Shown in pieces: positions 29,646 to 39,679 of a stretch of 64,000 bases of DNA. This DNA comes from Hyphomicrobiales bacterium (GTDB taxonomy: Bacteria > Pseudomonadota > Alphaproteobacteria > Parvibaculales > Parvibaculaceae): the NCBI GenBank assembly GCA_016124805.1, contig WGND01000009.1, positions 180,606-244,605 on the forward strand, given 5' to 3'. Every line of letters begins with the position of its first letter. Position 1 is the stretch's first letter. The position numbers were made by a program, and so were the translations under genes. The notes below the pieces were generated by a model. That model made no database searches. It was not told where the DNA came from and saw only the letters and a list, made by a program, of their open reading frames with translations.

Positions 29646-32087
29646 TCAGCCGCGCAAAGTGCCGCCTGTCGCCTTTTCCACCGCCGCGATGATCTTTTTC
29701 GAAACCGCCTCGATCTCGTCATCGGTCAGCGTCTTCTCGATGGGTTGCAGCGTCACCTCGATGGCAAGCGACTTCTGGCCCTCCGCCATGGACCCGCCCT
29801 GGAAAACGTCAAACAGCATCACATCGACGATGAGCTTGCGATCCACGCCACGCGCGGCCTTGAGCAGCTGATCGGCGGTGACGCCCTCATCCACGACAAA
29901 GGCAAAGTCGCGACGCAGCGGCTGCAGGTCGGGCAGCTCAATGGGGGGCTTGGCCTTGGTGGCCTTGCGCTTGGGCTCGGGGATGGCATCGGGGAAAATC
30001 TCAAAGCCCACCATGGGTCCAGCCACATCCATTCTGGTCAGGGCGCGGGGATGGAGTTCGCCGAAATAGCCGATCACGGTTTTGGGCCCAAGGCGCAGCA
30101 CGCCTGAGCGACCGGGATGATACCAGTCGGGCGCATCGACCGTGATCTGGAAGGCGGCCGTGTTGGCCCCCAGGCTTGCCAGCAGGGCCATGGCATCGGC
30201 CTTGGCATCCATCGCGTCCACAGGGCCCGCCTTGCCCTGCCAATGGCGGCCTGCCCCTGTTGGTTTCGCCGTACCGACCCGCAGGCCCGTTGCGGCGAGC
30301 ACCTGACCGGACGGCTCGTCATTTTCAAACTGCTGGCCAACTTCGAACAGCGCAAAGTCATTCATGCCCCGCGCCAGGTTTCGGCCTGCCGCTGCCATCA
30401 GGCCGGCAAGCAGGCTCGGACGCATTTGGCTCATATCCGCCGAGATGGGATTGGCAAGTTTCAGGCCCGGCGCCACATCGCTGCCGCCGCCGAAAAGCAC
30501 GGCGGCATCTTCGGAGATGAAGGACCAGGTCACCGCCTCCACCATGCCACGCGCGGCAAGGGCGCGACGCGCCATGCGCTCACGGCGCTGGGCCACATTC
30601 AGCACAGGGCGGGCCACCGCATGAAGGCGTGGCAGCGCCGTTGATTTCACTTCCGAGAGGCCATGCACGCGCACGACTTCTTCCACCAGATCGGCTTCCC
30701 CATCAATATCGGGACGCCAGCTCGGTACGGCGACCTGCATCACGCCATCGCTGCCATATTCAATGACAAAACCCAGCGCGGCGAGAATATCGCTCATCTC
30801 GCTTTCGGGCAGCGTCACACCCGTCAGGCGCTTGACGCGCGCCGGATCGAATTTCACGACCTTTGTCACGTCGGGCTCGGCACCGGCGACCACGACCCTG
30901 GAGGCTTTGCCGCCACAGATGTCCAGCACCATCTTTGTTGCAAGGTCGAGACCCTTCAGCACAAAGGCCGGGTCCACACCGCGCTCGAAGCGATAGCGCG
31001 CATCCGAAATGATGCCCGTCGCGCGACCTGTCTTGGCGGTGCGATAGGGATCGAAATAGGCGCTCTCGATGAAGACATCGGTGGTTGTCTCCGAGGAGCC
31101 GCTTTCCTCCCCGCCCATGATGCCGCCAAGGCCCAGCACATGGGCCTCATCAGCGATCACGCAATAATCCGGGCTCATCTCATAGGTCTTGCCATCCAGC
31201 GCGATCAGGCTTTCGCCCTTGCGGCCGAGGCGCACATGAATGTCGCCCTTGAGCCTGGCGGCGTCATAGACATGCAGCGGCCGCGCACGATCAAGCGAAA
31301 TGAAATTGGTGATGTCGACCAGCGCATTGATGGTGCGCAGACCCACAGCCTTCAGCAGGTCCTGCAACCATTTGGGGCTCGGACCGTTTTTCACGCCACG
31401 GATCAGGCGACCGGCAAAGACCGGGCAGGCATTCTGCGTGTCGCTGTCAAAATCGAGATGCACGCCGATCGGGCAGTCAAACGCGCCTTCAACGGGCGGG
31501 AAGTTGCCTTCGCGCAGCGTGCCGAGACCTGCGGCGGCCAGATCGCGCGCCACGCCATAAACGCCGAGGCAATCGGGACGGTTCGGCGTGATCGCAATAT
31601 CGATCACGGGATCATTCTGTCCCAGCGCTTCGGCAGCGCTCGTGCCCGTCACCCAGCCATCGGGCAGATCGATAATGCCTTCATGCGCATCGGACAATTC
31701 CAGCTCGCGTTCCGAACACATCATGCCGTTTGATTCAACGCCGCGAATTTTCGTCGGCTTCAGCACCATGCCGTTGGAGGGGATGGTGGCACCGGAGGCT
31801 GCAAAAATGCCTGACATGCCGGCGCGCGCATTGGGCGCGCCGCATACGACCTGCAGCACTTTCTTCTCGCCCTCCACAAGGGCTTCCACTTTGAGGACCT
31901 GAAGTTTGTCGGCGTCAGGATGGGGCGTGGCTTCGAGCACTTTGGCAACACTGAAGGGCGCCAGTTTCCGGGCGGGGTCCTCAACGCCTTCGACCTCCAG
32001 ACCGAGCATGGTCAGGCGTTCACAGATTTCTTCAAGCGAGGCTTCGGTGTCCAGCGGCTGCTTCAGCCAGGAGAGGGTGAATTTCAC
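29646..32087 (-). CDS. pheT: Phenylalanyl-tRNA synthetase beta subunit
   Basis: 813 aa, PheT N-domain [25 protein letters not shown] overlap with pheS. Confidence 0.97.
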   Translation of the reverse strand: MKFTLSWLKQPLDTEASLEEICERLTMLGLEVEGVEDPARKLAPFSVAKVLEATPHPDADKLQVLKVEALVEGEKKVLQVVCGAPNARAGMSGIFAASGATIPSNGMVLKPTKIRGVESNGMMCSERELELSDAHEGIIDLPDGWVTGTSAAEALGQNDPVIDIAITPNRPDCLGVYGVARDLAAAGLGTLREGNFPPVEGAFDCPIGVHLDFDSDTQNACPVFAGRLIRGVKNGPSPKWLQDLLKAVGLRTINALVDITNFISLDRARPLHVYDAARLKGDIHVRLGRKGESLIALDGKTYEMSPDYCVIADEAHVLGLGGIMGGEESGSSETTTDVFIESAYFDPYRTAKTGRATGIISDARYRFERGVDPAFVLKGLDLATKMVLDICGGKASRVVVAGAEPDVTKVVKFDPARVKRLTGVTLPESEMSDILAALGFVIEYGSDGVMQVAVPSWRPDIDGEADLVEEVVRVHGLSEVKSTALPRLHAVARPVLNVAQRRERMARRALAARGMVEAVTWSFISEDAAVLFGGGSDVAPGLKLANPISADMSQMRPSLLAGLMAAAGRNLARGMNDFALFEVGQQFENDEPSGQVLAATGLRVGTAKPTGAGRHWQGKAGPVDAMDAKADAMALLASLGANTAAFQITVDAPDWYHPGRSGVLRLGPKTVIGYFGELHPRALTRMDVAGPMVGFEIFPDAIPEPKRKATKAKPPIELPDLQPLRRDFAFVVDEGVTADQLLKAARGVDRKLIVDVMLFDVFQGGSMAEGQKSLAIEVTLQPIEKTLTDDEIEAVSKKIIAAVEKATGGTLRG

Positions 32088-33175
32088 GATGTCAGCCCTC
32101 CGGCAAGTGTCGGCACATCCAGCGCGGCAAAACCGTAATGCTTCAGCCAGCGCAGATCGGCCTCGAAGAAAGCGCGCAGATCGGGAATGCCATATTTGAG
32201 CATGGCGATGCGATCAAGACCGATGCCGAAAGCAAAGCCCTGATATTTGTCGGGGTCGAGACCGACGGCCTTGAGCACATTGGGATGCACCATGCCGCAG
32301 CCGAGAATTTCGAGCCAGTCATCGCCTTCGCCAATGCGGATTTCATTGCCGAGACGGGCGCAGCGTACATCGACCTCCATCGACGGCTCAGTAAAGGGGA
32401 AATAGGACGGGCGCATGCGCAATTCCACGCCGTCCACTTCGAAGAAGGCGGCGAGGAATTCTTCCAGCGTCCATTTCAGATGGCCCATATGAGTGGTCTC
32501 GTCGATAACAAGGCCTTCGATCTGATGAAACTGCGGCGTATGGGTCTGGTCGCTGTCGCTGCGATAGGTGCGGCCCGGACAGATGAAACGGAAGGGCGGC
32601 TTGCCCTGTTCCATCGTGCGCACCTGCACGGGGCTGGTATGGGTGCGCAGCAGGGCGCGCGAACCATCCGCCTTGGGATCGAAATAAAACGTGTCGTGCA
32701 TTTCGCGCGCCGGATGGCCCTCGGGAAAATTCAGCGCGGTGAAATTATAATGATCGGTTTCGATGTCGGGGCCGTTCTCCACCGCAAAACCCATATCGGC
32801 AAAGATCGCCACCACTTCATCCCAGACCTGACTGAGGGGATGGATGCGGCCGGCTTCCAGCGCGGTTTCGCGCAGCGGCAGGGTGACGTCGATTTTTTCG
32901 CTGGCCAGACGCACACTCAGGGCCGCTTCCTGCAGTGCGTCCTTGCGCGCGGTCAGCGCCTCGCCAATGCGTTCCTTCAGACCATTGAGCAGCGGGCCCA
33001 TGTCGCGCCGCTCATCCGGGCTCATTTTGCCCAGGCCCTTCATCATCTCGGAGATGCGGCCCTTTTTGCCAAGGGCAGCCACACGCACGGCATCCAGCGT
33101 CTGCTCGTCCATTGCATCGGCAATGGCGCGGGCGAATTCCGCTTCGATGGTTTCAAGTTCGGCTTTGTCGGTCAT
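32084..33175 (-). CDS. pheS: Phenylalanyl-tRNA synthetase alpha subunit
   Basis: [44 protein letters not shown]. Confidence 0.97.
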   Translation of the reverse strand: MTDKAELETIEAEFARAIADAMDEQTLDAVRVAALGKKGRISEMMKGLGKMSPDERRDMGPLLNGLKERIGEALTARKDALQEAALSVRLASEKIDVTLPLRETALEAGRIHPLSQVWDEVVAIFADMGFAVENGPDIETDHYNFTALNFPEGHPAREMHDTFYFDPKADGSRALLRTHTSPVQVRTMEQGKPPFRFICPGRTYRSDSDQTHTPQFHQIEGLVIDETTHMGHLKWTLEEFLAAFFEVDGVELRMRPSYFPFTEPSMEVDVRCARLGNEIRIGEGDDWLEILGCGMVHPNVLKAVGLDPDKYQGFAFGIGLDRIAMLKYGIPDLRAFFEADLRWLKHYGFAALDVPTLAGGLTS

Positions 33176-33349
33176 CTCGTCAGCTCACATCTGTCGCATG
33201 TCGGAACCCGGCGGGAACCCGCCGGATGATCCGGGCATGAGGCAGATGCGAAGCGAGCAATGATCGACCGGCGTTCCGCCTCATCCCCGACGTCGGACAT
33301 GCGTGATCGCATGCCGAAAGTCGGCTCCGCTCAAGTTGGCAGGCCAGGA

Positions 33350-33379
33350 GAGAAAGCCGGTGCGCCTTGCGGGCGCACC
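33350..33379 (-). terminator. Possible hairpin terminator downstream of rplT
   Basis: Minus-strand GGTGCGCCcgcaaGGCGCACCggctttctc; weak T-run. Confidence 0.4.
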
Positions 33380-33397
33380 GCGTCAGCTTTCAAGCGC

Positions 33398-33754
33398 TCA
33401 GTTAAGTGCGCCCTGTGCCTGATCGACCAGAGCCTTGAAGGCCTCGGGCTCATGGATGGCGAGATCGGAGAGCACCTTGCGGTCCACCTCGATGCCAGCC
33501 TTGGCGAGGCCATTGATAAATCGGGAATAGGTCAGGCCATGCTCACGGACACCGGCATTGATGCGCTGGATCCAGAGAGCGCGGAAGTTGCGCTTGCGGG
33601 CGCGACGGTCGCGATAGGCATATTGGCCGGCCTTCTCGACCGCCTGATTGGCGATACGGAAGGTATTCTTGCGACGGCCATAATAGCCCTTCGCCTTCTT
33701 GATGATTTTACGGTGACGGGCGTGTGTTGTGACGCCCCGTTTGACGCGAGCCAT
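33398..33754 (-). CDS. rplT: 50S ribosomal protein L20
   Basis: [67 protein letters not shown]. Confidence 0.99.
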   Translation of the reverse strand: MARVKRGVTTHARHRKIIKKAKGYYGRRKNTFRIANQAVEKAGQYAYRDRRARKRNFRALWIQRINAGVREHGLTYSRFINGLAKAGIEVDRKVLSDLAIHEPEAFKALVDQAQGALN

Positions 33755-33794
33755 GGATGATCTCCTTTAATGGACTAAAAAGCGGAACCCGGAC

Positions 33795-34001
33795 CTATTT
33801 CAGGCCGTAGGGCGCAAAGATCTTCACAATCCTGCTGGCATCCCGTTCGGAAACGATGGTTGTGCCGCGCAGGTTGCGGATCTGCTTGTTTGTCCGCTTG
33901 ATCATGCCGTGACGCTTGCCGGTCTGGCCGCGCTTCACCTTGCCGGTCGCCGTCAAGCTGAAACGCTTTTTGACGCCGCTCTTGGTCTTCAACTTGGGCA
34001 T
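33795..34001 (-). CDS. rpmI: 50S ribosomal protein L35
   Basis: [33 protein letters not shown]...; true start inside the longer ORF. Confidence 0.98.
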   Translation of the reverse strand: MPKLKTKSGVKKRFSLTATGKVKRGQTGKRHGMIKRTNKQIRNLRGTTIVSERDASRIVKIFAPYGLK

Positions 34002-34180
34002 TTCGATCTCCGTATTTTGGGGAGTCCGCCGCTGAAGACCCTGAATTCCCGAAGGAAACCAAGAGAAAGGCGGACCCGTGTATTTGAAGACGGGCGGACT
34101 CGGCATGCCCTTTGCGCCGGACCGCCCCGAAGTCGCGGATTTATAAGGGTTTAGCGCCCAAGGTCAAGGGGAGAGTGAGT

Positions 34181-34414
34181 CTAGTGGCTATTGCGGGCCA
34201 CGCGGGCCTCCAGCTCCTCCAGGGCTGCTTTGCCCCGGGGCGACATGCGCTCATTGAGCACGATGCGTTCGAGTTCCTGCGCCGTGAAATGGCTCATATC
34301 GACGACCCTGCCCGGCTTGAGCGCAGCCTCACGCATGACCTGCTGCGACTCATAAAATGAGACACGGCGGCGGCTTCGTCCGGTCAATCTTCTCCATATG
34401 ATCGTCAGCGGCAT
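34181..34414 (-). CDS. Small protein with SFYESQQVMREA motif (paralogue of 34598..34906)
   Basis: MPLTIIWRRLTGRSRRRVSFYESQQVMREAALKPGRVVDMSHFTAQELERIVLNE...; start chosen by alignment to the paralogue and upstream GGAG. Confidence 0.65.
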   Translation of the reverse strand: MPLTIIWRRLTGRSRRRVSFYESQQVMREAALKPGRVVDMSHFTAQELERIVLNERMSPRGKAALEELEARVARNSH

Positions 34415-34597
34415 GGGCGTGGCTCCAAAAGAAGCTAAAGACCCAAGCATTTCTTCCCAGGAAAGCGGTCTCTTGATCAACGGACCCATTTCGACTGGGA
34501 AGATTATACATCTCAGGCCATTTATGACCAGAGGATGTATAGGGGTTTTAGTCCCTTTGATTGGCTGATTTGGTGATTTTTATATGGATTTTTTGCG

Positions 34598-34906
34598 TCA
34601 ACCCGGCTGCAGCCGGGACCCTTCAAAGGCCTGGGCCTCTGCTTCTTCCCTCGCCTGACGTTCCCGCATGCGGGCATGCAGCTCGCGGCGGGCGGCCTTG
34701 GCGAAACATTTATTGCGATAGCTGTTGCTGTGGTCGCTGGCGCCCAGAACAGACAGCTCCTCGTCACTGAACAGCGTAAAATCGATGATATTGTCGAGAT
34801 ATACTCGATCAACAGCATCTTTCATGACCTGCTGGCTGTCGTAGAAAGAGCTATGATGCTGACGTTCAAGGCCCAAGAAACGGCGTAATGAAGCAATAAG
34901 TGACAT
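34598..34906 (-). CDS. Small protein with SFYDSQQVMKDA motif (paralogue of 34181..34414)
   Basis: MSLIASLRRFLGLERQHHSSFYDSQQVMKDAVDRVYLDNIIDFTLFSDEELSVLG...; AAGGAGG upstream of ATG at 34906. Confidence 0.7.
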   Translation of the reverse strand: MSLIASLRRFLGLERQHHSSFYDSQQVMKDAVDRVYLDNIIDFTLFSDEELSVLGASDHSNSYRNKCFAKAARRELHARMRERQAREEAEAQAFEGSRLQPG

Positions 34907-34976
34907 TGATCGTCCTCCTTCAAAGCGGCTTCGCCGGCTCGTGGTCGCGTGCCACCCCATGAATCATCATGTTCTG

Positions 34977-34996
34977 GATATATACAACTATATATC
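34977..34996. repeat. Perfect 8-bp inverted repeat in the intergenic region upstream of the GDPD gene
   Basis: GATATATA-CAAC-TATATATC. Confidence 0.7.
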
Positions 34997-35032
34997 TAGT
35001 CCATAAAGATAATAAAACAGGATTAAGGGTTT

Positions 35033-36022
35033 ATGACCAAACTGACGACGTCCGCCCATCCAAAGCCGCTTCAGATCGCGCACCGAGGCGGGGCCGGTCT
35101 CTGGCCGGAAAACACGCTGGAGGCCTTTGCCAAAGCGATTGCCATGGGCGCGCAGGGGATTGAGCTTGACGTCCATCTCTCCCGCGACGGGGTGCCGGTC
35201 ATCCATCATGACGAGAGCCTGAAACCGGCCATCGCCCGCGGACCCTCGGGCCACTGGCTGACGCGCCCGACGCCGCTCATCAAATCGCTGACGGTGGAGG
35301 AGCTGCAGCGCTATGACATCGGCCGGCTGAAGGAAGGATCAGGCTATGGTGCCCGCTACCCCGAACAGCAGCCGATCGACGGTGCCCGCATTCCACGTCT
35401 GGCCGATCTGCTGGCGCTGGTGAAAACCAAGGCCGCGCCAGACTTCCGCATCTATGTGGAACTGAAAACGGCGCTGCTTGATCTCACCCAGTCCGCCACG
35501 CCGGAAGCACTCGCGCAAACCGTGGTGCCGCTTGTGCAATCCATGGGGATGAGCGCGCAGGTTGTGTTTGTGTCCTTTGACTGGCGGGCCCTGATCGAGG
35601 CCAAACATCTGGCCCCCGACATTGCCAATGCCTGGACGACGCTGCCCTTTTTCCAGATCGATCCGGACGATGCCTCCGGTCAGAGCATCGTCTCGGGCTC
35701 CGAAGATGACCAGATCAGGCAGGCCTCGGCGAAAGGTGCGCCCTGGATGGGGAACTATGACTGGTGCAGCGAAACGGGTGCCAGCTTCGCCGAGCGCATG
35801 ATTGCGGCGATGGGCCATGCGGCCCGCGATGGCCTATGTGACGGCTGGTTTGCCTGGCATGGCGACGTGACGCTGCAAAGCATGGCGCAGGCCCGCGCGC
35901 TGGGCCTTTCGGTTTCCTGCTGGACGGTGGATGACGAAGCGGAGATGCAGCGCCTTGCCGGTCTTGGCATTGACGCCATTCTGACCGACAGGCCTGACCG
36001 TCTGGCCGCCGTGCTGGCCTGA
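35033..36022 (+). CDS. Glycerophosphodiester phosphodiesterase family protein
   Basis: IAHRGGAGLWPENTLEAFAKAIAMGAQGIELDVHLSRDGVPVIHHD. Confidence 0.95.
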   Translation: MTKLTTSAHPKPLQIAHRGGAGLWPENTLEAFAKAIAMGAQGIELDVHLSRDGVPVIHHDESLKPAIARGPSGHWLTRPTPLIKSLTVEELQRYDIGRLKEGSGYGARYPEQQPIDGARIPRLADLLALVKTKAAPDFRIYVELKTALLDLTQSATPEALAQTVVPLVQSMGMSAQVVFVSFDWRALIEAKHLAPDIANAWTTLPFFQIDPDDASGQSIVSGSEDDQIRQASAKGAPWMGNYDWCSETGASFAERMIAAMGHAARDGLCDGWFAWHGDVTLQSMAQARALGLSVSCWTVDDEAEMQRLAGLGIDAILTDRPDRLAAVLA

Positions 36023-36095
36023 TTGCGAAAACACAAAGGCCCGGCGGTCTCCCGTCGGGCCTCATATTCATCAATGCAGCTGTCGTTTTGGCGTG

Positions 36096-36638
36096 TCAGC
36101 GCGGCGCGAGCACCATGACCATCTGGCGCCCTTCAAGGCGGGGATGTGCTTCGACCTTGGCAATGGTCTCGACTTCGTCCTTGACCTTGTTCAACAAGGC
36201 CATGCCCAGTTCCTGATGCGCCATTTCACGACCACGGAAGCGCAGGGTGACCTTCACCTTGTCGCCTTCGTCGAAGAAGCGAAGCATGCTGCGCATCTTC
36301 ACGTCATAGTCATGCGTGTCGATATTGGGGCGCATCTTGATTTCCTTGACCTCGACGGTCTTCTGCTTCTTGCGCGCTTCATTGGCCTTTTTCTGGGCCT
36401 GGTATTTGAATTTCCCGAAATCGAGAAGCTTACAAACAGGCGGCTGCGAATTGGGCGAGACTTCGACCAAATCCAGCCCGGCCTCATCTGCCAGCCTCAT
36501 CGCTTCTTCTGTCGGGATCACGCCGCGCTTTTCGCCTTCGGCATCAATCAACAGGACAGAGGATTCCGTAATATCTTCGTTTATACGCGGGCCATCTTTC
36601 GTGGGCGGCGTCATCATCGGTCTGCGAGCTATGAACAT
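36096..36638 (-). CDS. infC: Translation initiation factor IF-3
   Basis: [77 protein letters not shown]. Confidence 0.98.
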   Translation of the reverse strand: MFIARRPMMTPPTKDGPRINEDITESSVLLIDAEGEKRGVIPTEEAMRLADEAGLDLVEVSPNSQPPVCKLLDFGKFKYQAQKKANEARKKQKTVEVKEIKMRPNIDTHDYDVKMRSMLRFFDEGDKVKVTLRFRGREMAHQELGMALLNKVKDEVETIAKVEAHPRLEGRQMVMVLAPR

Positions 36639-36770
36639 TTCTCCTTTTGATAAGTCCAGCGAATGGGACGGGATGTTTATCGGTCAGGTATCCGGCACCT
36701 TTGGAAAGTGCCGGTCTGGCCGCATCCGGATCTGACATCAGACCCCTTGCCGGACATATGGTGCATGAAG

Positions 36771-37124
36771 CTATAGATTTGAAGCTCTGTTGCCGCAAGT
36801 CAAGAAAGGCCAAACATGCCATTTGGGGCGTGGCCAGAGGCAAAAGCGCATAAATCCCGACAAAAATGACGCTTCCAGGTCATAAACCGCCTCGAATTGC
36901 TGCCAGGAAAGCCGCCGCATCAACGCGAGAAATGCCCCTGCTCCGCGTTTGTCCGCCTCCCGCCAGATGGTCTTGATGCCGTCGGGCGGGGTCTGGAAGA
37001 GGGCTTTTCCTGTCAGCAGAACATAATGCGCGGCGGGCTCGGCCTCTCGAATCAGGGGCAGATCCTCGACAAGACGCGCTTCAGCCTCCGGGGAAAAAGC
37101 GAGCAGCAGAATCTGGCCGGACAT
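36771..37124 (-). CDS. Small protein resembling the N-terminal part of a glycosyltransferase family 9 / heptosyltransferase
   Basis: MSGQILLLAFSPEAEARLVEDLPLIREAEPAAHYVLLTG...QFEAVYDLEASFLSGFMRFCLWPRPKW; start abuts the stop of the GT4 gene. Confidence 0.45.
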   Translation of the reverse strand: MSGQILLLAFSPEAEARLVEDLPLIREAEPAAHYVLLTGKALFQTPPDGIKTIWREADKRGAGAFLALMRRLSWQQFEAVYDLEASFLSGFMRFCLWPRPKWHVWPFLTCGNRASNL

Positions 37125-38344
37125 CAGGCGTGTAATGGGCTGGCGGTCAGAAGGCGCGCATAGATTTCGAGCGTGGCATGACACATGGCGCCGAGCGAGA
37201 AATGCGTTGCGACATTTTCCCGTCCGCGCAGGCCCATCTCATGGCGCGCGGCTTCATCCATCTCCATCAGTGACATCATGGCACCTGCCAGCGCCTGCGC
37301 GTCACCTGACGGCACGCTCAATCCTGTCGCCTTTGCCTCGCCGACAAGCGGCGGGACCAGAACCGTTTCGCGCTGGCCGCCCGCATCACTGACGATCACC
37401 GGGCGACGCATCGCCTGGGCTTCCACCGCGACACGGCCAAAGGGTTCGGCCTCAATCGAGGGCGAGAGCACAATATCGGCAAGCGCATAAATGGCGGGCA
37501 TGTCGCTGCCATGGCCCGGCAGCAGCACATGCTGGCTCAGTCCGGCCTTGGCAATGGCGGCCTCCAGCTCGGCGCGATAGCCATCGCGTCCCTGCGCATC
37601 ACCAACCAGCAGCAACAGGAAGTCTTCTTCCAGCCTGGCGTCCAGCAGAAGGCGCGCGGCCTCAATGGCCAGCGCCTGCCCCTTCCAGCGCGTCAGGCGT
37701 GCGGGCAGGAGAAAGACCGTCGATTTGCGGGTGCCAATGCCCCAGTTCTCGCGCAAGGCATGGACCTTGGCCGGGTCGACGTGATGGGGATCGAAATGGG
37801 CGATGTCGATGCCGCGCGGCACGGTGAAGACGCGGGCGGCATCGGGCGCATGAATGCGCATGATCCGTTCTGCGGTATAGGCGGAATTGGCGATCACGGC
37901 ATCGCCGCGCGCGAGCACGGAATTGTAAAACACTTTCAGCCGCGGCTTTTCATGCACCTTGGCATGATAGGTCGTAACAAAGGGGCGACCGGTGCGTCGT
38001 GCCGCCGCCAGGGCGCTCCAGGCGGGCGCGCGCGAACGGGCATGAACGAGATCGATTTTCTCCCGCGTGATCAGCCGCGTGAGCCGCTCGACATTGAGCC
38101 CCATGATGACAGGATTTTTCGACTGGGCAGCGATTTCGACATGTTCGCCCCCAAGTGCTTCGAGTTCTCCGACCATGCGCCCGCCGCGACTGGCGACAAT
38201 GGCACGGCCACCGGCGGCCACAATGGCGCGCGCCATATCAAGCGTGGTGCGCTCCGCCCCGCCCGTCTCGAGCGAGGGAATGACCTGCAGGATTGTCGGA
38301 CGGCTCGGGCCTTTGAGCGGATTTTCTTTTCTTGTCGCGGTCAC
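37124..38344 (-). CDS. Glycosyltransferase family 4 (start uncertain: 38344 GTG or 38401 ATG)
   Basis: IPSLETGGAERTTLDMARAIVAAGG; GT-B C-domain DIVLSPSIEAEPFGRVAVEAQAMRRPVIVSDAGG. Confidence 0.9.
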   Translation of the reverse strand: MTATRKENPLKGPSRPTILQVIPSLETGGAERTTLDMARAIVAAGGRAIVASRGGRMVGELEALGGEHVEIAAQSKNPVIMGLNVERLTRLITREKIDLVHARSRAPAWSALAAARRTGRPFVTTYHAKVHEKPRLKVFYNSVLARGDAVIANSAYTAERIMRIHAPDAARVFTVPRGIDIAHFDPHHVDPAKVHALRENWGIGTRKSTVFLLPARLTRWKGQALAIEAARLLLDARLEEDFLLLLVGDAQGRDGYRAELEAAIAKAGLSQHVLLPGHGSDMPAIYALADIVLSPSIEAEPFGRVAVEAQAMRRPVIVSDAGGQRETVLVPPLVGEAKATGLSVPSGDAQALAGAMMSLMEMDEAARHEMGLRGRENVATHFSLGAMCHATLEIYARLLTASPLHA

Positions 38345-38420
38345 GGGTCTGGCCTCATGGCTTGCATGCGAGCGATGGAGACGACAGTTTAGCACGCTCA
38401 TCACTTGAAGGCGCTTCACC

Positions 38421-39200
38421 ATGAACGAGACAGCAAATCCCGGCAAGCTCAAGCGCGACGGCGCCGATTATCTCGCCTATCTGCGCGACCAGCCTGAAAA
38501 GCCCGCAGGCCCCACCGGCGTCACATGGCTTGGCGGCTTCAAATCCGACATGACAGGCACCAAGGCCAGCGCCCTGTCACAATGGGCGCAAACCAGCCAG
38601 CGCTCTTTTCTGCGGTTTGACTATTTCGCCCATGGGCAATCTTCCGGTGATTTTGCGGACGGCACAATTGGCCGCTGGCGCGAGGATGCGCTGGCCGCCT
38701 TCGACGCCCTGAGCGAGGGGCCGCAGATTGTTGTCGGTTCCAGCATGGGCGGCTGGATCGCCCTTCTGCTGACCCTTGCCCGGCCTGAACGCGTCAAGGC
38801 GCTGGTGCTCATTGCGCCCGCGCCCGACTTCACCGAAGACCTCATGTGGAAGAATTTCCCGGCCGAGATTCAGGCTACGATCATGCGCGATGGCCGTTAT
38901 GAACAGCCAAGCGACTATGATGACGAACCCTATGTGATCACGCGCAGACTGATCGAAGAAGGCCGCCAGCATCTCCTGCTTGGTGCCCCCATTGCGCTGT
39001 CATGTCCCGTGCGCATCCTGCAGGGCATGGCCGATGTTGATGTGCCATGGCAACACGCCATGCGCCTCGTTGAAATGATTGCGCATGACGATGTGACGAT
39101 CCATCTGGGCAAGTCCGGGGATCATCGCCTTTCGACACCGGCAGACATCAACCGACTCTGCCACGAGATCGAGACATTGATCTGGCAACTCGAAGCCTGA
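38421..39200 (+). CDS. Alpha/beta hydrolase
   Basis: VVGSSMGGWIALLLTLARPERVKALVLIAPAPDF; GDHRLS. Confidence 0.9.
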   Translation: MNETANPGKLKRDGADYLAYLRDQPEKPAGPTGVTWLGGFKSDMTGTKASALSQWAQTSQRSFLRFDYFAHGQSSGDFADGTIGRWREDALAAFDALSEGPQIVVGSSMGGWIALLLTLARPERVKALVLIAPAPDFTEDLMWKNFPAEIQATIMRDGRYEQPSDYDDEPYVITRRLIEEGRQHLLLGAPIALSCPVRILQGMADVDVPWQHAMRLVEMIAHDDVTIHLGKSGDHRLSTPADINRLCHEIETLIWQLEA

Positions 39201-39209
39201 GAGCCGCCC

Positions 39210-39602
39210 TCAGTCGATCTGGGGCAGCATGCGGTCCTTGTTGTGGAAATAGTTGCGCGCAAAAGCCGTCAGCTGGGCATCAGAGGGATGGTCAATCGTT
39301 TCGATCCCGACCACCTTGTCGGCAAGGGCGGCATGCTTTGCCTGCAGATGTTTGAAGAGTTCAAACTTCGCATTGGCCGGTCCCACGATCAGAATCTCGC
39401 CAAAGGCGCCAAGCTTGGCGGCGACATCCTCGTAATAGGTTGTGTCTTCAACGGCGCGCCAGCCGCGCGACTTGCCGGCGCTGTGCCTGGAATGTTTGAG
39501 CGAATGGGCGCGCAGGGTTTCGGTGACGCTCTCATCGGGATTAAAGGAAACGATATGGGCTTCGTGGTGGTCGATCCAGACGGCTGCATGGAAATGGGTC
39601 AT
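39210..39602 (-). CDS. Small protein of the 'translational machinery protein'/baeRF (bacterial eRF1-like) type
   Basis: AVWIDHHEAHIVSF ... EILIVGPANAKFELFKHLQAKHAALADKVVGIETIDHPSDAQLTAFARNYF resembles the eRF1/pelota C-domain pattern. Confidence 0.55.
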   Translation of the reverse strand: MTHFHAAVWIDHHEAHIVSFNPDESVTETLRAHSLKHSRHSAGKSRGWRAVEDTTYYEDVAAKLGAFGEILIVGPANAKFELFKHLQAKHAALADKVVGIETIDHPSDAQLTAFARNYFHNKDRMLPQID

Positions 39603-39679
39603 GTTGTTCTCCCTTTTCTTCAGTATAGCATCTGTCCGCCGCGCGCCCCTGAGGCAAATGGCAGCGCTGCCGCCATGCG

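Noticed and set aside
28713-30107. 464-aa plus-strand ORF
   Set aside because: Antisense to the ion channel and pheT genes; His/Gln/Arg-rich composition typical of a shadow frame
30663-31733. 356-aa plus-strand ORF opposite pheT
   Set aside because: Shadow of pheT
32138-33229. 363-aa plus-strand ORF opposite pheS
   Set aside because: Shadow of pheS
36037-36062. Hairpin between GDPD gene and infC (aggcccggcg...cgtcgggcct)
   Set aside because: No T-run; too weak to call as a terminator
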